A stretch of 64,000 nt of DNA, taken from Chrysogorgia sp. JL179-B06 (lineage: Eukaryota; Cnidaria; Anthozoa; Scleralcyonacea; Chrysogorgiidae). The translations under genes were made by a program, and so were the position numbers. The stretch lies in contig JAYKKM010000504.1 of assembly GCA_035772405.1 (NCBI GenBank), positions 3,048,001 to 3,112,000 of the forward strand, read 5' to 3'. Positions 21,812 to 31,155 of the stretch are shown here, in pieces; the first letter of the stretch is position 1, and the number at the start of each line of letters is the position of its first letter. The notes beneath the pieces were generated by a model. The model did not search any database. It saw only the letters and a list, made by a program, of their open reading frames with translations, and was not told the origin of the DNA.

Positions 21812-24520
21812 CAAAGTTACAGCAAAGTTAAAGTTAAAGCAAAGTTAAAGTTAAAAGTTAAAGCAACGTTAAAGCAAAGTTAAAAGTTAAAAGTTAAAGT
21901 TAAACGTCAACGCAAAGTTAAAGTTAAAAGTTAAAGCAAAGTTAAAAGTTAAAGTTAAAAGTCAACGCAAAGTTAAAAGTTAAAGCAAAGTTAAAGTTAA
22001 AAGTTAAAGTAAAGTTAAAAGTTAAAAGTTAAAGCAAAGTTACAGCAAAGTTAAAAGTTTTTTAACTTTTAATTGCTGTAACTTTGCTTTAACTTTTAAC
22101 TTTTAACTTTACTTTAACTTTTAACTTTAACTTTGCTTTAACTTTTAACTTTGCGTTGACTTTTAACTTTAACTTTTAACTTTGCTTTAACTTTTAACTT
22201 TAACTTTGCGTTGACGTTTAACTTTAACTTTTAACTTTTAACTTTGCTTTAACGTTGCTTTAACTTTTAACTTTAACTTTGCTTTAACTTTAACTTTGCT
22301 GTAACTTTGTTTTATTTATTCATTTACAAGTTTTACCACATTGAGTAGCAGGGATACCCCACAGAGCTTATCGCTCCATTACGGGGTCCCTAAGATAAAA
22401 AAAATAACAGCACATTTTAACAAGAAGACAGTAGATAGGGGACGACACAGGTGACATTTTACACACACGGTTTTAAAGGTTTGCGGAATTTGGTTGTGTT
22501 TTAGCAGTTCAGATTTGAATTGTCCAATAGAAAGGTTAACCGCAGATGTGATGGTAGAGAGTTGAATATCCTAGGGGTTCTACAGTAGAAACTGTTCTGA
22601 AAAGTTACGTTATTCACTTTAGGGATATTTAAAACAAATTGATTTGATCGGTTTGTACGTCTTGTTGCACGGCTGGAGGAATTAATAGAAATGTAAGAGT
22701 CACATGAACCAACTAATGCTTTAAAAAGGTATACTAAGTCCAGGTACTCGTGCCAGTAGGACAGAGGTGGCAGTCCTCTAGAGGTAGCAGTCGTAGCAGT
22801 TTAAACTTTTAACTTTAACTTTAAATTTACTTTAACTTTTTACTTAAACTTTTAACTTTACTTTAATGATGTCAACTGAATAGTTTAGTTCACTGCATAA
22901 CATTTATATTGATAAGTTTACAAAATTGCACGGAGGGCCTTTTTAGTGGCCCTTTCTCTGGGGATAAATCCTTCAAAATGGCCCTGGGGGCCTTTTTCGT
23001 GGCCCTGCGGCCCGTTTGAGAAATATATACCTACTATCTCCGCTCACCCCTGACACAGGATCAAATTTTTCATGCACAAAACATGATAAACGTTTGTCAA
23101 GAAACTGTTAGCGAACGCTCAAGTGATGATCGACCCTGCCTTTAACTTTTAATTTAACTTTTAACTTTACATTAACTTTTAACTTTTAACTTTACTTTAA
23201 CATTTAACTTTGCTTTAACTTTTACTTTCACTTTTAACTTTACTTTAACTTTTTGTTCACTTTAACTTTAACTTTGCTTTAACTTTTCACTTTAACTTTG
23301 CGTTGACTTTTAACTTTAACTTTTTACTTTAACTTTAACTTTTAACTTTACTTTAACTTTAACTTTTAACTTTACTTTAACTTTGCTTTAACTTATAACT
23401 TTAACTTTGCGTTGACTTTTAACTTTACTTTAACTTTATGTTTACTTTAACTTTTAACTTTATGTTCACTTCAACTTTAACTTTGCTTTAACTTTTAACT
23501 TTAACTTTGCGTTGACTTTTAACTTTAACTTTTAACTTTACTTTAACTTTTAACTTTAACTTTTAACTTTACTTTAACTTTTAACTTTACTTTAACATTT
23601 AACTTTGCTTTAACTTTTAACTTTACTTTCACTTTTAACTTTACTTTAACTTTTTGTTCACTTTAACTTTAACTTTGCTTTAACTTTTAACTTTAACTTT
23701 GCGTTGACTTTTAACTTTAACTTTTAACTTTAACTTTAACTTTACACAGGTTCAATCGAACGCTGAATAGCGTGAAGGGAGCGTGATGACCGTATAAGCT
23801 CCCTCCTACGAACGGGCCAAAAGGCCTTATCGGGCCAAAGAAGGCCCGATAGGGCCTAAACGGGCCTAATACACACACAGAGCGCCTCCTAAGTACACGC
23901 TGGAGGCCCAAAAGGTACACGAGACTAGGGTTAGGGATCGTAAAGGTGAAAGAGGCTTAGATAATTATTTCCGTCCCTCACACGGAATAATTTATAAAAC
24001 GGCTAACAATACTAATTACTTTCTGTTAGGTATGCCCCGTTAAAGTAAACGTTGAAAAATATGTATACGTTTGTAACTGATATAAATATTTTTAACTCTA
24101 TATATTTATGTCGCGTATTAATAAGGTTTTATACATCTCCATAAGTGCTTTCTACACATGCTTTCAGGCGAAATATGCAAATATCGGCCGTACGATAAGT
24201 TGGCCTAGCAACGTTTTGAAAGCAATTCCTTCCGCACGTTTTAAATACTTAACAGTTGTTCACACTGCTTCCCAAAGTGTTTCTTCGACACAGGAATCGC
24301 TTAATCGATAAACGAAGGTTATATAAGTGATAATTCTCCCGAAATGATTGCTCGGCAAGTTATTTGTGCCGATTTGAACGCTTATGCTATCAACGCTTAA
24401 TATCAACGCTTATGCTTATCAACGCTTATGCTTATCCCACGCTTTTATCGAAGTTCAGGTGGACAAATTTATTCAAGCTGCTAGTTTAGTTAGTCTGCTT
24501 TATATCCTCGTTCTAACTCT

Positions 24521-24694
24521 AGTAGTATAGCAAGTAGGGCTGCGAGCTCAATCGACCTCAACCGTGAATATAAATACCAAAACATCACCAAATTTGTGCC
24601 AAGTCACGACTCGACAAATTTGGCGATGTTTTGGTATTTATATTTGCGATTAACATCGAATAAGCTCGCAGCCCTACCTTCTATACTACTACAG
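24521..24694. repeat. Foldback MITE in left TIR
   Basis: Imperfect inverted repeat: tagtagtatagcaagtaggg...ctgcgagct at one end and agctcgcagccctaccttcta...tactac at the other. An inner palindrome is formed by taccaaaacatc.ccaaatttgt. A copy is at 42991-43160 in the right TIR. The giant palindrome abuts its outer edge exactly. Confidence 0.75.
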
Positions 24695-24935
24695 CGATCG
24701 TTAGTCAATCTAGACACCCCTCGCACGTTTTCTACTCAATTAATGTCAAACACACGCGAGACTAGCGAAACAGCACCAAATTTATACCAAATCACGATTT
24801 TCGCTAAATTTGGTGTTATTTCAGTCGTATTTTAAAAATAGAATGTGTCGCTTCGTCATTTTCGCATTTTTAGAAAAAATAGAGAGTGTCGTTTCATCAT
24901 TTTCGCATTTTTTAAAAAATAGAAAGTGTCATTTC

Positions 24936-25290
24936 AACATTTTCACAAATTTGTCAAATCACATTTAAAAATAATCGTTTCAACATTTTCACAAATTTGT
25001 CAAATCACATTTTTAGAAAAATAGAAAGTGTCGTTTCAACATTTTCACAAATTTGTCAAATCACATTTAAAAAATAGTCGTTTCAACATTTTCACAAATT
25101 TGTTAAATCACATTTAAAAAATAGTCGTTTCAACATTTTCACAAATTTGTTAAATCGCATTTAAAAATAGTCGTTTCAATATTTTCACAAATTTGTTAAA
25201 TCACATTTAAAAAATAGTCGTTTCAACATTTTCACAAATTTGTCAAATCACACTTAAAAAATAGTCGTTTAAACATTTTTTACAAATTTA
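24936..25290 (+). repeat. 47-bp tandem array in left TIR
   Basis: About seven copies of a 47-bp unit containing tttcaacattttcacaaatt. The spacing between equivalent bases is 47 (for example 25081 and 25128). One interrupted unit contains the atagaaagtgt variant. It lies just inside the TIR, 70-100 bp from the end of the 169-aa gene. Confidence 0.9.
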
Positions 25291-25370
25291 TGTATCGTAA
25301 AAGTGTCTCACGCGTGATAAAATTGCCACCTGTTATGCAAATTAGATTATTGCCACCTGTTAATAATAGA

Positions 25371-25880
25371 TTAGTCCGTTTGTTCACTATTTTCAGTGTT
25401 TGTCGCACTTCTAAAATGGTGATCGTACACATATTTCGACGTTGTGATTCCTCCCGACAACAAGCCCAAGAAAGGCACGTACGGCGTCACAATCGCGACA
25501 ATGCTCTCAACGTCTTTCTTTAATAATGGGTCTTTTTGTAGTTCGTCATTTAGTTCGTCAGGGTTTTCTATAGCGTTCAACCCATCTAATAAGCTAGCGA
25601 ATTTGCTGATTAGCAAGTCAGTGAGAAAAGCGTTTGCAATTTCCATTCTCTTCAACTCATATTGGTGCCATATCTTATCGATAACCTTTGCGGACGCTTT
25701 TTTAATGTACGCTTCAGATTGGCTTACCACACCATCACCAGACAGTCTAATAAGTTCGGCTCTCCTAACGTCAATGTTGTCTTCCACAGTCGAAGTATCA
25801 TCAGTGTCCTCAACTAGTTCCTCAATCGTGGGATTTTCTCCACTTTTGCGTTTCACCATCACGCTATTACTTATACCCAT
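25371..25880 (-). CDS. 169-aa protein of unknown function, C-terminal end encoded in the TIR
   Basis: Starts MGISNS, which fits the N-myristoylation pattern (Gly2, Ser6). An acidic, polar stretch follows (ENPTIEELVEDTDDTSTVEDN), then a helical region. A hydrophobic segment near the C terminus (IVAIVTPYVPFLGLLSGGI, about residues 128-146) could insert into a membrane. The last ten residues, TNTENSEQTD, are identical to those of the DNA polymerase because both genes end inside the TIR. It is the last gene of the minus-strand block, 3 bp after the ATPase stop. I do not recognise the family. A lipid-anchored virion component is possible from its position next to the packaging ATPase and capsid genes, but this is inference. 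Confidence 0.7.
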   Translation of the reverse strand: MGISNSVMVKRKSGENPTIEELVEDTDDTSTVEDNIDVRRAELIRLSGDGVVSQSEAYIKKASAKVIDKIWHQYELKRMEIANAFLTDLLISKFASLLDGLNAIENPDELNDELQKDPLLKKDVESIVAIVTPYVPFLGLLSGGITTSKYVYDHHFRSATNTENSEQTD

Positions 25881-25883
25881 ATT

Positions 25884-26483
25884 TTATTGCGGAATAAGAA
25901 CTTCATGACTGTATGGATAGCGCAGTGAGATTTCAAGTCTAGCGTACTTGTTATTTTTTAGTGCGGTCACAATCGCCGACGCTTCCTCTTTGCTAACATG
26001 CCCAAGGTAATCGTCAATAACGACCTTCATATCACTTCTGCTCGGACAGTAGAAGCAAACGAGCTTACTAATGTTTTCTCTATACGGTTTTGCGATCGAC
26101 GTCAGTTGTTGTGTGATGACAATAACGCTCAACATAAAATGTCGCGCACTAAAAGCTAAGTTGACCAACTGACTAGTCCTATTCTTGACGTCCTGCCCAC
26201 TTGCACAGTCGTCCAACACAATCAGAGTGTTAGTGCCTTTAAAAACATTTGTTACACACTTGAGAACAGCGTCGACACTGTCTTGCGCGCAGTCTATCGC
26301 TAACACGTCGGGGTCGCGCACATATTTCCAATCTTGGTACGCTTTGTTCCACTCGAAAGTAGGACAAATCAACACAATGTAGTCAAATTTACTAAAGTAC
26401 TCAGATTCCAATGTTTCCAGCAAATAATGCGTCTTACCACAAGCTGTCATACCAACAATTAACATATTAAACGGAGTCTCCAT
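25884..26483 (-). CDS. Genome-packaging ATPase (FtsK/HerA, A32-like)
   Basis: A 199-aa P-loop ATPase. Walker A is GMTACGKT (residues 11-18). Walker B is TLIVLDD (86-92). A conserved ITQQ follows (123-126), in the place of the glutamine motif of A32-type ATPases. The size fits the compact ATPases of Polintons, adintoviruses and virophages, which pump DNA into preformed capsids. It lies 15 bp downstream of the putative major capsid gene, the usual neighbour. The frame is intact and all key residues are present. A role in packaging follows from the family; there is no direct evidence that this copy acts. Confidence 0.88.
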   Translation of the reverse strand: METPFNMLIVGMTACGKTHYLLETLESEYFSKFDYIVLICPTFEWNKAYQDWKYVRDPDVLAIDCAQDSVDAVLKCVTNVFKGTNTLIVLDDCASGQDVKNRTSQLVNLAFSARHFMLSVIVITQQLTSIAKPYRENISKLVCFYCPSRSDMKVVIDDYLGHVSKEEASAIVTALKNNKYARLEISLRYPYSHEVLIPQ

Positions 26484-26498
26484 TAACTCACGTTTGAT

Positions 26499-27737
26499 TT
26501 AATACTGGATTGATTGCAGCCCATTGTTCATGAAGTTGACCAACCCATCGCTTATCACAAACACCCTACACATGACATTTGCGGTCGTCGCTTTTTTAGT
26601 GATATCAAGAAGCACACCAGATTGTGTGTTCACAATTTTTTTACCAGTGGCGACGTTGTAATTATCTTGAACGCTCCTCAAGTCAATGACTAGCGCAAAG
26701 CCATCTTTATAGAACTTCTGCATGGTCATGAACTGAGCGTGTTCTTCACCCAACCCAAACAATCGTTTCGCTTCTGCATAGAACTTCGACTTTGGGATGC
26801 CTTGTGAGTACACACTATTTGGCACGCCTTCGATTGTGACTCTAACGCTCTCAATATTTGGGTAAAGAAACTCCTCACTGTCTGTTCGCACCTTATTCGT
26901 GAATAGCAACACAATTGCCTTCATGCTTTTTCTTGGAAGATTAATGTTTTCATTCACAATGGTCGTGCCTTTGTCCCATTCGGTGGTTTTCATCAACGTG
27001 ATGTGCTCATATGACAAACTACGACCACTTGTATAGCCCGACGCTATTTCGTCAGCAAGCTCCTGGTTATCAATCGTCTCATACTCAAGCTCGAGGTTCT
27101 CCAGAGTGTATCCGCCCACAGCGCTACCGGATTGCGCCACCATGATGTCTGTGGCCTTCGGAAGTGTGATCACATACTGCAAGTTGTTGTTCATGCTAAA
27201 AGGAGCGTACAACCCGTGGTCATTCATAATCTTGCCAAGCTTAATCCGCTGTTTCGTTCCAATCACACCAAACATCAACGCGTCGTTAACTTTAGCGACG
27301 TTTCCACTTGTCGCACCACTGTCGTCCTTAGAAATTAACTTTCTCAAGTTCTCACCACCAATACCATAGTCAATCATTTGGTCTCGCGCAGTGACACTTT
27401 CCCAAAGGTCGCGATAAACACCAGTGTAATTTTCCCCATTGTTGTCATACACAGCTTCTCCAGCTAGTCTCACAACAAGTTTCTCAACCAACAACTTGCT
27501 CACATTGTTCAAGAACCAGCTTTTGGCGTTTACATTCTTAAAGTCGAACACTAGACCCAACGATCCAGGCACCAAACAGCTACTAACCTTGAGCTTCGGT
27601 ATATCAATGTAAAGTTCCTCACCAGGGCTGACTTTATTAGGGTTCAACGTGATCACATGCTGTGTTCTCACCCCTTTTATGACACCCATGGTCGATCGTC
27701 TAAAACCAGGACTCAACTCTGCTGATGTGACGTTCAT
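26499..27737 (-). CDS. Putative major capsid protein (double jelly-roll type)
   Basis: 412 aa, rich in beta-prone sequence, without a signal peptide or membrane segment. Stretches such as MNDHGLYAPFSMNNNLQYVI (about residues 190-210), KLVVRLAGEAVYDN and YRDLWESV fit the conserved parts of capsid proteins in Polintons of aquatic invertebrates as I know them. Position supports it: the ATPase follows directly, and penton-like genes lie in the same block. I cannot verify the double jelly-roll fold by eye. The start ATG at 27737 is preceded by 52 bp of non-coding DNA. Confidence 0.72.
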   Translation of the reverse strand: MNVTSAELSPGFRRSTMGVIKGVRTQHVITLNPNKVSPGEELYIDIPKLKVSSCLVPGSLGLVFDFKNVNAKSWFLNNVSKLLVEKLVVRLAGEAVYDNNGENYTGVYRDLWESVTARDQMIDYGIGGENLRKLISKDDSGATSGNVAKVNDALMFGVIGTKQRIKLGKIMNDHGLYAPFSMNNNLQYVITLPKATDIMVAQSGSAVGGYTLENLELEYETIDNQELADEIASGYTSGRSLSYEHITLMKTTEWDKGTTIVNENINLPRKSMKAIVLLFTNKVRTDSEEFLYPNIESVRVTIEGVPNSVYSQGIPKSKFYAEAKRLFGLGEEHAQFMTMQKFYKDGFALVIDLRSVQDNYNVATGKKIVNTQSGVLLDITKKATTANVMCRVFVISDGLVNFMNNGLQSIQY

Positions 27738-27789
27738 ATACTTTGCGTATGTTTTGTTATCTTCGAAGCTGAGACCCTCGAAGATGAGA

Positions 27790-29223
27790 CTACCGTTTTA
27801 GCTTGTAATAATCATAAGCAAACCACGCAAGTACCACCGCGAGTACCCACAGATTTTGAGCCAACCATGCGAGACCCAACGTCAACGCGTTGTAAACTAA
27901 ATTAGCCAATCCAACAGCCCATGGACCCATCTTCGTTATCGCGTTCTTAACAGCCTGTGCGAACGACCTCGTGGCCACAGCGCCTCTCATAACAGCAGAT
28001 CTACCAGCGATAATAATTGTTGTTATAATTCCAGCCACTGAAATTGATACAGCGCTCAACCCAACCATATTTTCTTTAGCCCATTCCTTGAATCTCTGAA
28101 ATCTGTCAATGTCGACTTCTTGTTGCTCTCCAACTTCTTCAAGCTTGCGCTGTTCTAGGGTTCTATCTCTGGCCTGCTCGAGTCCTCCCACTCTTTTAAA
28201 CAAACTGGCATACTCCCGCCCTTCGTCACTCGTGAGACTACTTTGGTTAGCTTTTCTATTAAGCTCTGCCAATCTCTCGTTCGATTCGTCTATCGTTTTT
28301 TGAAAGTGGTCTGCCTGCACTTGCACCGCGCCGTCATCACCTATTCTCAATTCACGCAACATGCTATCGCTTGGGTTAAGCACACCATTCAGCTCACGGT
28401 TCTCGTTTGGTGTTAGCCCGGGTATGTCGTCGTGACCCACTCTTGTCTCAATTACTGGGAAGTCGTCTGGGGCCACTTCTGTTGTGACAACTGTTGTTTC
28501 TGCGCTCTCAGGGATTTGACTAACTAACTGTTTGAATTGCTCAATCGCGTTTTTGCTATTCTTATCTTTACTGTAGATCAAACTTTTTTTCCTAAGTTTT
28601 AGAATTAGTTTAGGATCCCCACGTTCACCATCTTTGTTTATCGGTTTGAAAAGAATAGACCCTGAGTCCGTCACATATGATCTGTTGACTATTTCCCTTG
28701 ACGTGTCGTCACGACCGAGTTTTTTTTTGTACAACTTACGTATTTTCTTATCTATTAGCTTGATTCTTTTTACTTGATTTTTTACTACCTCTTTGTTGTA
28801 CACATTTAGCTCATCCAATCTTTTATAAAGATCGTCCGACCTCACTTCAAGAGCTACACTATAGCTTGTGTCATCGACGTCACCATATAACTCCTGTTCA
28901 ACAAACTCCACCGCGGGGACTTCTGTGTTAGTTCCCCTTATTGTCACCGTCTTACCATCGTCAGTGTCAATTAATGACGCCTCTTTTTGCCAATCTCGTC
29001 TCGAGTCTAGCTCACTCCTTATCTTTTTCGCGTGGTCTTGATAGTCGTCGTAATTAACACGAACGTCTTCCGACATGTCGTCTTCAGTGTGCTCATCGTC
29101 TATGTCTTCGATTAACTTTTCGAAATAGACGAGCCTCTTTTCTAGTTGCTCATCATTCATGTCTTCGTACTTACCGAGGATTTCCATCTCGACCTCATCA
29201 AAACCTTCTCCACCCTCAGCCAT
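27790..29223 (-). CDS. 477-aa virion/membrane protein with C-terminal membrane segments
   Basis: The first about 380 residues are hydrophilic and acidic, with coiled-coil-like stretches (NDEQLEKRLVYFEKLIEDID; QKTIDESNERLAELNRK). From about residue 390 there is a membrane segment (GLSAVSISVAGIITTIIIAG). Two more hydrophobic stretches follow up to LAWFAYDYYKLKR at the end. The long soluble part before a membrane-bound tail suggests a large structural or membrane-associated virion protein. The gene lies between integrase (6 bp upstream) and capsid. I do not recognise a named family. A membrane-active role in entry is only a possibility. Confidence 0.65.
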   Translation of the reverse strand: MAEGGEGFDEVEMEILGKYEDMNDEQLEKRLVYFEKLIEDIDDEHTEDDMSEDVRVNYDDYQDHAKKIRSELDSRRDWQKEASLIDTDDGKTVTIRGTNTEVPAVEFVEQELYGDVDDTSYSVALEVRSDDLYKRLDELNVYNKEVVKNQVKRIKLIDKKIRKLYKKKLGRDDTSREIVNRSYVTDSGSILFKPINKDGERGDPKLILKLRKKSLIYSKDKNSKNAIEQFKQLVSQIPESAETTVVTTEVAPDDFPVIETRVGHDDIPGLTPNENRELNGVLNPSDSMLRELRIGDDGAVQVQADHFQKTIDESNERLAELNRKANQSSLTSDEGREYASLFKRVGGLEQARDRTLEQRKLEEVGEQQEVDIDRFQRFKEWAKENMVGLSAVSISVAGIITTIIIAGRSAVMRGAVATRSFAQAVKNAITKMGPWAVGLANLVYNALTLGLAWLAQNLWVLAVVLAWFAYDYYKLKR

Positions 29224-29229
29224 ATTACA

Positions 29230-30333
29230 TTAGCTCACATTTTGAATGTCGCTTTCTGGTATCCACGAATTATGTTTGCTCTCATAACCCAACCATTTGA
29301 CCAGCGCCATCTTCTTCCCTCTGACTTTCTTTCTTTTCAACACCTTCTCAACTCTGTACACATCGTCGCCATGTTTCTTATTGACCAGCGATAATTCCTG
29401 TTCGTAAAATTTACCAATAATCTGTTCACCGGTGTGGTCCTCAATTTCGTACACATTCGGATCACCACGAATAACCTTTACCACTTTAAACAGCTCCTCA
29501 GTGAAGTTGGCTTCATAGCCCTTTGTGAACACGCTCTTGTACTTACTAATTCTCACCGATTGACCAATCTTGAACTTTGGCAATGGGTTGTCTGCAAATT
29601 GATGACCAAACAAAGTGGTCCAAACTTCACCTTCGTTCGACTTATCGACATCCTTTGGCTTCATCATAATGCTTCGATTCACATTGCCGTTGTAATTGCT
29701 CACAAACTGGTCGAGACCCCCAATCCATTTGTACGTTCCACGGGTGTAAAAGTACTTCCACATAATGCTCTTGAGGCTTCTATTAAAACGCTCGACGACA
29801 GCGGCCTTTTTGTCGCTCTTAGTGCTGAAATATTCAACACCATGTTCTTTCAGTAAACTTTTCACACCAACATTGTAGAACTCAAGTCCATCATCAAATT
29901 GCGCTAACTTAGGTGTGGCTCCAAACCGATCTTTAAAGTCATTCAATAGTTCTCCAACAGCCTTAGTCATGTTCTTAGTGTCTTTTCTATCAACTGCAAT
30001 TCCAAAAGCGTATCTACTCAATATTTCAATGCCTGTCAATATCCAATAGTACCCTTTGTTCTGTTTTGAATACTTGCTCATGTCCACTAAGTCCATTTGG
30101 AGCTCTTCACCAAGAAATCCAACAAAAGTCGCGCGGAATTTATGTCTTCTCACAATAGGTTTGTACCTAGTGTAGGTGTCCTGCGCTGTCAACCATTCTT
30201 TCACTGTTTTTCTAGTTACTTTCAATCCGTCTCCCAATGCACTTTGATACAACCTCTCTACACCACTGAACCCTGTCTTAGGATTATAATAAATGTCTCT
30301 CAACCCTTGCTCTGTCTCCACACCAAGTTCCAT
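29230..30333 (-). CDS. Polinton integrase (DDE, retroviral type) with C-terminal chromodomain
   Basis: Inserts the linear element into host DNA. I chose the ATG at 30333 (367 aa); the open frame extends to a GTG at 30342 that is unlikely to be used. The catalytic core has LQMDLVDMSKYSK (Asp81), QFDDGLEF (Asp147) and AAVVERFNRSLK (Glu181), the order and spacing of the retroviral-type core. An SH3-like part follows (KFKIGQSVRISK). A chromodomain forms the last 42 residues (VYRVEKVLKRK...MALVKWLGYESKHNSWIPESDI) with its aromatic residues in place. Chromodomains steer integration to marked chromatin. The CAGGAT duplication fits its 6-bp staggered cut. All catalytic residues are present. Confidence 0.93.
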   Translation of the reverse strand: MELGVETEQGLRDIYYNPKTGFSGVERLYQSALGDGLKVTRKTVKEWLTAQDTYTRYKPIVRRHKFRATFVGFLGEELQMDLVDMSKYSKQNKGYYWILTGIEILSRYAFGIAVDRKDTKNMTKAVGELLNDFKDRFGATPKLAQFDDGLEFYNVGVKSLLKEHGVEYFSTKSDKKAAVVERFNRSLKSIMWKYFYTRGTYKWIGGLDQFVSNYNGNVNRSIMMKPKDVDKSNEGEVWTTLFGHQFADNPLPKFKIGQSVRISKYKSVFTKGYEANFTEELFKVVKVIRGDPNVYEIEDHTGEQIIGKFYEQELSLVNKKHGDDVYRVEKVLKRKKVRGKKMALVKWLGYESKHNSWIPESDIQNVS

Positions 30334-30338
30334 ATAAC

Positions 30339-31130
30339 TCACACAATATACAGTTCCAATAGCACCGCGCCAACATCAGCGTCACCATTGTTTGGTTTGA
30401 CACGAAACGTCATGCTTGAGTAAATACCTTTTTTAATTCTCACCTTGGACTCAACATATGCATAGCGCTGTATCCCCCCATCTAGAGACTGCTCGGTGGG
30501 CACTGGCAATGTTGTGATCACATTACTACGCTTCCCATCAGTGCCTACATTGCTCTCCGTCTCAACAGCGTCGCACGAGACTTCTACATACTTTAGACCT
30601 TTGTTCATGTCAGTCTTGTTTGGACTGTCATGCCACTTAGCATCTAACGCAATTCCTGCATCCTTCGCGAAACCAAGCAAAAGCCCAATGTCATCTAGCC
30701 TAAGTTCTATTTGGGTGGTGGGGCCATACCTCATACGCCGAACTTTGACCCTACTTTTACCTGTGGCCGCCAGTCTCTCCACCACGAAGTCCATATTAAC
30801 CCCCCTGAGCGCGAGTCGTAGAGCTCTAACCAACGCGTCGAAGTCGTAATGACCCCCACTCAATCGAGTTGTCGCGAGTCCTGGATACGGTGTTCCTGAT
30901 GTAACGAGTAAGAATCGAATATCATCACTACCAGTCACATTATCATAGTTCCAAAACACAGTGGCTGTCTTAACTATAATGTGTGGGTTATCATATGTGG
31001 CTACTACACTGTAGTCAAAAGTTACAACTTTCTCCACACCTTCAATAAGCACCGTTAACTTTTGAGGACTGTCGTCTACACGTCGCTTCTCAGTGTAACC
31101 ACCAGAGTCATACCCGTAGTTTAGACTCAT
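30339..31130 (-). CDS. Penton-like minor capsid protein (paralog 1)
   Basis: 263 aa, starts MSLNYGYDSG. The middle and C-terminal parts are homologous to the neighbour at 31156-31818: NKGLKYVEV against NKGLKYVQV, LLLGFAKD against LLGFDG, and YVESKVRIKKG...VGAVLLELY against NIESKVSINKG...VGDILLDLY. The beta-rich character and position next to the capsid genes suggest a single jelly-roll penton or minor capsid protein, as in Polintons. The first seven residues are nearly identical to those of the fiber-like protein at 33264. The integrase ATG follows 5 bp after the stop. Confidence 0.6.
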   Translation of the reverse strand: MSLNYGYDSGGYTEKRRVDDSPQKLTVLIEGVEKVVTFDYSVVATYDNPHIIVKTATVFWNYDNVTGSDDIRFLLVTSGTPYPGLATTRLSGGHYDFDALVRALRLALRGVNMDFVVERLAATGKSRVKVRRMRYGPTTQIELRLDDIGLLLGFAKDAGIALDAKWHDSPNKTDMNKGLKYVEVSCDAVETESNVGTDGKRSNVITTLPVPTEQSLDGGIQRYAYVESKVRIKKGIYSSMTFRVKPNNGDADVGAVLLELYIV

Positions 31131-31155
31131 TACTTTAGCGTGCGTTTAACGTTAG

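Larger units (their letters stand above)
19579..24520. repeat. 4.94-kb near-perfect palindrome inside the left TIR
   Basis: The left arm (19579 to about 22060) and right arm (about 22061 to 24520) are reverse complements. The outer ends read agagttagaacgaggata and tatcctcgttctaactct. The arms are nearly identical: two chance 67-codon frames appear unchanged in both (19788-19991 with 24108-24311, and 20201-20404 with 23717-23920). The visible differences are a taaagcct-rich patch at about 20105-20156 against 23962-24000 and small changes at the centre. The right TIR has no counterpart and runs straight through (agagttaatagtatag at 43154-43169, reverse complement). It has no spacer, so the single strand could fold into a hairpin of nearly 2.5 kb. 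Confidence 0.93.
16703..25404 (+). repeat. Polinton left TIR (8.70 kb, including the palindrome)
   Basis: Reverse complement of 42279-46090, apart from the 4.94-kb palindrome at 19579-24520 and a loss of about 30 bp near 18970. The inner boundary lies within the coding end of the 169-aa gene (gacaaacactga at about 25404 on the minus strand). Order from the outer end: 89-bp tandem repeats, a mosaic of telomere-like direct repeats, the palindrome, a foldback MITE, the 47-bp tandem array, and the shared gene end. Confidence 0.93.

Noticed and set aside
19788..24311. Two pairs of identical 67-aa frames in the palindrome arms
   Set aside because: They are identical because the arms are reverse copies. 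The sequences show no protein-like composition or motif.
24936..25290. CRISPR-like array
   Set aside because: Units are contiguous 47-bp tandem repeats without unique spacers, in a eukaryotic element.
30334..30342. Integrase start at GTG 30342
   Set aside because: A eukaryotic element is expected to use ATG; the in-frame ATG at 30333 avoids the overlap with the upstream gene.
29146..30849. Plus-strand frames opposite the integrase and penton-like genes
   Set aside because: Antisense shadows of real genes with cysteine-, serine- and leucine-rich composition and no motif.
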